From Inia geoffrensis (taxonomy: Eukaryota > Chordata > Mammalia > Artiodactyla > Iniidae): 64,000 nt of DNA. The stretch is taken from NCBI GenBank assembly GCA_036417435.1, contig CM070905.1, positions 63,009,092 through 63,073,091 of the forward strand, in the 5' to 3' direction. Position 1 is the stretch's first letter; every line of letters starts with the position of its first letter. The notes below the pieces were generated by a model. It searched no databases, was not told the origin of the DNA, and worked only from the letters and a program-made list of their open reading frames with translations. The translations under genes and the position numbers were made by a program. Shown here piece after piece: positions 59,701-64,000 of this stretch.

Positions 59701-59956
59701 AGTCTCTTGAAGTTTGCATATTAGCCACTGCTGGTGCTATTCTTATTTAAATATAACAGCAAACCAAGGAATTATGTAAGATATTATATTAAGAAGTTGT
59801 AATCTACAGTGGGAACCTTTAAAGGAGCATCAGTAGAATGAATGACTGCCTTATGTAGGGATTGATTGTGGTATCATAAATAATTTTCACAAGTAGTTGT
59901 ATTTTTGGATAGATAAACACTTTGAGGTTTTCTTAAGAGGGAGAAAAGAGCACATT
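53706..59956. other. Longest repeat-poor noncoding stretch (6.25 kb)
   Basis: No young L1 or SINE and no confident old element. A weak antisense MIR may sit near 55840-55970 ('tttttgcagatgaaaatatg', 'aagtggcttgtcagg'). Frames of 63-98 codons occur (for example 55398-55589 minus, 58629-58904 plus, 59212-59508 minus) but lack domains and mutual support. Parts such as 56150-56350 (with the octamer ATTTGCAT at about 56262) and 57950-58300 have a texture typical of conserved noncoding DNA. That is inference only. Confidence 0.5.
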
Positions 59957-60191
59957 AAAAGCTCCCTTGGGGCTTCCCTGGTGGCGCAGTGGTTGAGAGT
60001 CCGCCTGCTGATGCAGGGGACACGGGTTTGTGCCCCGGTCCGGGAAGATCCCACATGCCGCGGAGCGGCTGGGCCCGTGAGCCATGGCCGCTGAGCCTGC
60101 GCGTCCGGAGCCCGTGCTCCGCAACGGGAGAGGCCACAACAGTGAGAGGCCCGCGTACCGCAAAAAAAAAAAAAAAAAAAAAGCTCCCTTG
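59957..60191 (+). mobile_element. CHR-type SINE, short form, very young
   Basis: The SINE at 59970-60178 is flanked by perfect 13-bp duplications AAAAGCTCCCTTG (59957-59969, 60179-60191). It is almost identical to the short-form consensus inferred from the copies in this window, with an intact A box (TGGCGCAGTGG) and a pure A tail of about 20. This makes it the best candidate for a recent insertion. Confidence 0.96.
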
Positions 60192-60379
60192 CTCTATCTG
60201 TATAGTGTTGTGAATATTAATTCAGTGAATAAGTTTTTAAATGTCTCAGTAGTATGACTTTAACAATGGATCCTATAGTTAATTCTATATGATTAAAAAT
60301 TCATACTTTAACAGTCTTGACTGCAGTATTCTTTATCCTTTGCAGCTTTTTTATTGCTCATATTTTACAATCATGACAT

Positions 60380-60590
60380 AGGGGTTGAAATCTTTGGAGA
60401 TGTGGGCTTGAATTACTCTCTAAGTTGCTGTGTGACCTTGGATAAGTTACTGAGGCTCTCTGAACCACATCTTCAAAGTGAGGATCATAATACTTAATAA
60501 ACATATTAAAACTATGACATGAAGTTTATATAAAGTGTTTAATATAGTTTTTGGTATGGAGCAAGCTGTCAATAAGTGATTGGTACATTT
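60380..60590 (+). repeat. MIR SINE, sense
   Basis: 'gttgctgtgtgaccttggat', 'aagttactgaggctctctga', 'accacatcttcaaagtgagg' and 'gcaagctgtcaataagtgat' in sense MIR order. Confidence 0.8.
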
Positions 60591-60899
60591 CTTTTTCTGT
60601 GAGTGCTACATATACATAAAAATAACTGCATAATTATTTTAAAAATTTTATATAAACTAAAAATGAAACCTTTAGTAACTAATTAATGATGGAATTAATA
60701 TTTTGAGAGTTCTGACTTTTGTAGTATCACATTATCAAACTTCAGACCTGTCTAGAACTGGTTTAATTTTAGAAAAATTGTTGTCTGATAGCTGCATCTA
60801 TATAGGCAAATGGACATATGAGGAATTATCTGGTAAATTAGACTCTGTGTATGCAAATAGACTTTCACACCTCGACCCCAGACACTATGACAAAAGGCC

Positions 60900-61011
60900 T
60901 GAGCATTTACTTTAGAAAGATATTGCTAAATTTTCCTCCCAAAGATTGTACCAATTTACGTTATTACTAGCAGTGCAAAAGAAAGAAACAAACAAAGAAA
61001 GAAGGAAAGGA

Positions 61012-61071
<60 letters not shown>

Positions 61072-62110
61072 AAATGTTTCTCTTCATCCTTTTTAATTTT
61101 TGCCAATTTTGTGGCTAAAAATTGTTCTCATCATTGTTTTCATTGACATTAATTATTAGTGAGGCCGAGTGTCCTTTTTATATTATTGACTATTTACTTA
61201 ACTTCTGTGAATTGTTTGATCTTATGCTTTGATTACTTTTCTACTGGATTATTTGTGTTTTTCTTATTGATTTATAGGAACTCTTTTTATATAGATATTG
61301 ATTCAAAATGTATGTTGCAGACCTTTATTCCCAATGTTACCTGCCTTTTAATTTTTGATTCTGTTTTATTTTAATCCATAGAAGTTATTACTGTTTATGT
61401 CAGTGTGAATTCGTTCCTTTTAGGCCTTTGGGTTTTATGTCTAATTTAGGAAGACCTTCTCAACTCCAAATTTGAAGAAGTATCTGTTTTAAATGCTTTT
61501 AACATTTTAAAAAATGTTTAGATTTTTATTTGAAATTGATTTTTTAATATTATATGAAGTAGAAATCTAAATTAATAATTCAGCTTAATATTTTCCCTTT
61601 AAGAATATCCAGTGGTCCTCATGTTGTTTTTGAGTAGTCCATTTTCTCCTCACTGATTTGTATATTACATTTATTAGTGTATTTGTATATTCTGTGCCTA
61701 TGCCAACAATATAATCTTTAAATAAATATGGCTTTATGGTATGTTTTAACATAGTACGGCACACGCTAATTCTTTTTTTTATGTGATAGTCTCATGTAAT
61801 TCTTACTCTTTTTACATTAAATGTATGATCAGCATATAAAATTCTATTAAAAAACTATTTAGATTAGGTTGAGCTTCCAATTAATGAAAAAGTTAATTTG
61901 TGAAGCTTTAGTATTTTAATTACTTGAGTCTTCCATGTAAGAACAAAGTCTCTTTTTGGCCTTTAAATATCTTTAGTTAAATTTACTGATTTTCTTGATG
62001 TATATATTTAACATTTCCAATAACATCTATTCCTAGGTATTTTATAATTTTTATTATTTATGATAATGAGATCATTTTTATAATACTTTTTTTATGTTAA
62101 GCTATCATAC
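60900..62110 (-). mobile_element. Old L1 ORF2 region, antisense
   Basis: Antisense L1 landmarks in order: 'gattgtaccaatttacgtta', 'gacattaattattagtgagg', 'ataggaactctttttatata', 'gaccttctcaactccaa' and 'catctattcctaggtatttt'. These correspond to the C-terminal half of ORF2 moving toward the RT. Far more diverged than the L1 at 3797, with no usable frame. It appears to continue at 63701. Confidence 0.65.
60978..61074. repeat. (GAAA)n microsatellite inside the old L1
   Basis: Imperfect GAAA/CAAA/GGAAA units give way to about 16 uninterrupted GAAA units (about 61009-61074). Purine-only on the plus strand. Lysine/glutamate-rich and serine/phenylalanine-rich frames here are artefacts. Confidence 0.97.
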
Positions 62111-63458
62111 CGACTAATCTATTTAAGTACTTATTTATTATTTTAAAGTAATACATGTAAAGACTTTTAACATCAAATAAAAAATAATTATCCTTGTATC
62201 TAGAACACCGATGTACTGGAGCCAGTTTTTGTGGGCTTTTCCCCAATTCTGTGTTCAGGGACAACACATTGGTAGCTTTAAATCAGCCACAGCGAGAGTA
62301 TTTCCAACACAAAAATTGTCACATGCTGCAAATCAGGGTTTTGATTTTTTTTGAGAGAGCAAATTTTAAGCATTTACCAGCCTACTTCTGGAGTTGCACT
62401 ACTCCACTCCACTTCCCATCCCCAGAAACAATGTTCAACATTTTTAGCAGTATCTTCAGCTATGTATATCTGTTTCTAAATATCATGCTTTGCTGGTAAG
62501 GTGTTTTTTATTTTTTAGACATTTTTTATGATATTTACTTCCTACCCTGGGTGATAACTTCACTTTCTTACATGTACATGCCTCTCCTTCCAATTACATT
62601 ATAGTTGCATCACATTTTAAGTTAATTTATTATTAAGGCACAATATTATGACTATAATTTTTCTCATGAGCTATATTATATACTATAATATTGTTTCCAT
62701 TCTTATACAATCCCTTCATTCTTATTCAAGTTAATAATTGTTTATTTTTCTCTGCCTAGTTTTCTGTGAATTGCCTATACTCACAACCAAATATGTGAAA
62801 CCCTTCTCGATAAAGTCAGACACACTGGGTAGTCAGTATAAGTTTTATTTCTTTCCCCTTGGAGATTTTCCTTCTGGAGCCCTCCATCTTCCTGTTCCAT
62901 TCTTCTCTCTAGGTCTACAGTACAAATGTTATCCCTAGGCTCTTCTTCATACTATAGGAATTCCTTTTGCTTCTGTTCACTGGGATTTCTTTTTCCTTCA
63001 TTTTGAGGCATTCTCAATTAGCTTCCTTAAAAGAGGTACATTTTTTTCTCGGACTTTGCAGGACTAAAAGTATCTTTATTCTTACCTCATACTTGAGGAT
63101 AGCATTCAATTTAGGAGTCATTTTCCTCTTGAACTTTTAAAGACATTGATTTATTACCTTATAGCTTCCAATGTTGCTGTTAAAAAGTTTGATGTCATTC
63201 TCATTCCAAATTGTTTGTAAGTGGCCCTTTAGTTCTGTCTGGAATCTTTTAAGATTTTTTTTTTTTTTAATCCTGGGCATTCTTAAACTAAAATGATATG
63301 CCTTAGGTAGGCATTTTTCCCCTTCATTTGGTAGATCTTTTGAGTGTGGGAATGCATTACTGGTTCCCTCTGGGACTTTTAAATGTTTTAAAAATTACTT
63401 ATTGAAAATATATAGAAAAGCTTTTTTATTTTTTAATGTTGTCTTTTGTTTGGCCATC
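62111..63458. other. Unassigned insert within the old L1
   Basis: AT-rich sequence that does not continue the L1 match. About 63060-63250 ('accttatagcttccaatgtt', 'agtttgatgtcattctcatt') resembles a different old LINE segment in antisense. The 101-codon plus frame at 62194-62499 has no recognisable domain. No gene supported. Confidence 0.4.
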
Positions 63459-63700
63459 GGACTGAATTTTTTTTTTTTTTTTTTTTTTTTTTGTCGGTAC
63501 ACGGGCCTCCCACTGTTGTGGCCTCTCCCGTTGTGGAACACAGGCTCCGGACGCACAGGCTCAGTGGCCATGGCTCATGGGCCCAGCTGCTCCGCGGCAT
63601 GTGGGATCTTCCCAGACCTGGGCACGAACCCGTGTCCCCTGCATCGGCAGGCAGACTCTCAACCAGTGTGCCACCAGGGAAGCCCTGGACTGAATTTTTT
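63459..63700 (-). mobile_element. CHR-type SINE, short form
   Basis: The SINE at 63473-63686 lies between perfect 14-bp duplications GGACTGAATTTTTT (63459-63472, 63687-63700). Antisense with a long T-run, 'cggtacacgggcctcccact' and a head ending 'gccaccagggaagccct'. Frames of 91-113 codons across it are artefacts. Confidence 0.95.
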
Positions 63701-64000
63701 AATTCTAAAGTTTTCTGTTGATTTTCTTGGTTATTTTAGATAGGCAATATTATCATCAACAAATAATGACTTCTCTTTATAGTTCCATATTTCCATATTT
63801 ATTCCTCATTTTTTCTTGTCTTATTTCATTGGTTGGGATATCTAAATCAATGGAGAATAGTAACTATAGTAGCAGAGATCCTTTTCTTTTTACTCACTTT
63901 AATGGGAATATTCCTAGTATTCTGCTATGGATGTCTGGGCATATATCTTTTAAGTTAAGAAAATTTCCTTTCGTTTCTAGCTTAATATGATTAGCATCAG
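63701..64000 (-). mobile_element. Old L1 reverse-transcriptase region, antisense
   Basis: 'catcaacaaataatgacttc', 'tttcttgtcttatttcattg', 'atccttttctttttactcac', 'tttaatgggaatattcctag' match the antisense RT region of ancient L1s. It is the expected next part of the L1 at 60900-62110 after a gap of about 150 bp of L1. It runs off the window end. Confidence 0.65.

Noticed and set aside
60912..61146. Lysine/glutamate-rich and serine/phenylalanine-rich frames on opposite strands
   Set aside because: Both are translations of the (GAAA)n microsatellite.
1..64000. CRISPR arrays, operons, riboswitches, rRNA or bacterial-type elements
   Set aside because: None is present. Direct repeats here are target-site duplications, microsatellites or transposable elements of a mammalian nuclear genome.

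Overview
This window is nuclear DNA from a mammal, almost certainly a cetacean. The best clue is one tRNA-derived SINE that occurs many times. Its head (GGGCTTCCCTGGTGGCGCAG) carries pol III A- and B-box motifs, and it is the CHR-type SINE of whales, dolphins and hippos. Nine copies are an internally shortened form (about 160-220 bp) of the kind known from whales and dolphins, and four are the longer ancestral form. No ruminant BovB/Bov-tA, pig PRE-1 or primate Alu copies were seen. No functional protein-coding gene, conventional RNA gene, CRISPR array or bacterial-type feature can be supported. The only protein-coding sequence recognised is dead transposable-element sequence.

Layout. 1-3.7 kb: sparse DNA with old hAT, MIR and L2 pieces. 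3.8-11.4 kb: a complete but inactivated L1 retrotransposon on the minus strand, with 5' UTR, ORF1, ORF2 and 3' UTR. It is flanked by a 12-bp target-site duplication and broken by two SINEs. It sits inside an older MIR that an hAT element had already interrupted. 11.9-26.6 kb: AT-rich DNA with a long SINE, a Tigger DNA transposon carrying a broken transposase start, an L2 copy, one very short L1 3' end, a SINE, and a 1.5-kb L1 that has itself received a SINE. 29.2-35.6 kb: a nested L1/SINE pair, a solo MLT1-like LTR, three further SINEs and a short L1 3' end. 35.9-41.4 kb: a 2-kb truncated L1 and an ancient element interrupted by three later insertions. 41.4-51.5 kb: scattered MIR/L2 remnants, a TA-rich satellite block and a long SINE. 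51.5-60 kb: the most repeat-poor part, including about 6 kb without a clear young insertion. 60-64 kb: SINEs and an old L1 split by about 1.6 kb of other sequence.

There are no gene partners to describe. What the window records is a series of insertions. Ancient MIR/L2/hAT/Tigger copies were overlaid by L1s, whose endonuclease and reverse transcriptase are the likely machinery that also mobilised the SINEs, as shown by A-rich tails and 8-17-bp duplications at T-rich/A-rich targets. The longer repeat-poor stretches may be intronic or intergenic regulatory DNA, but sequence alone cannot show that. I did not find a new biological system. The most notable items are the insertion nests, the internal 59-bp duplication in the L1 5' UTR, and a few stretches worth a conservation test. 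Family names for old repeats come from memory of their consensus sequences, not from a search.
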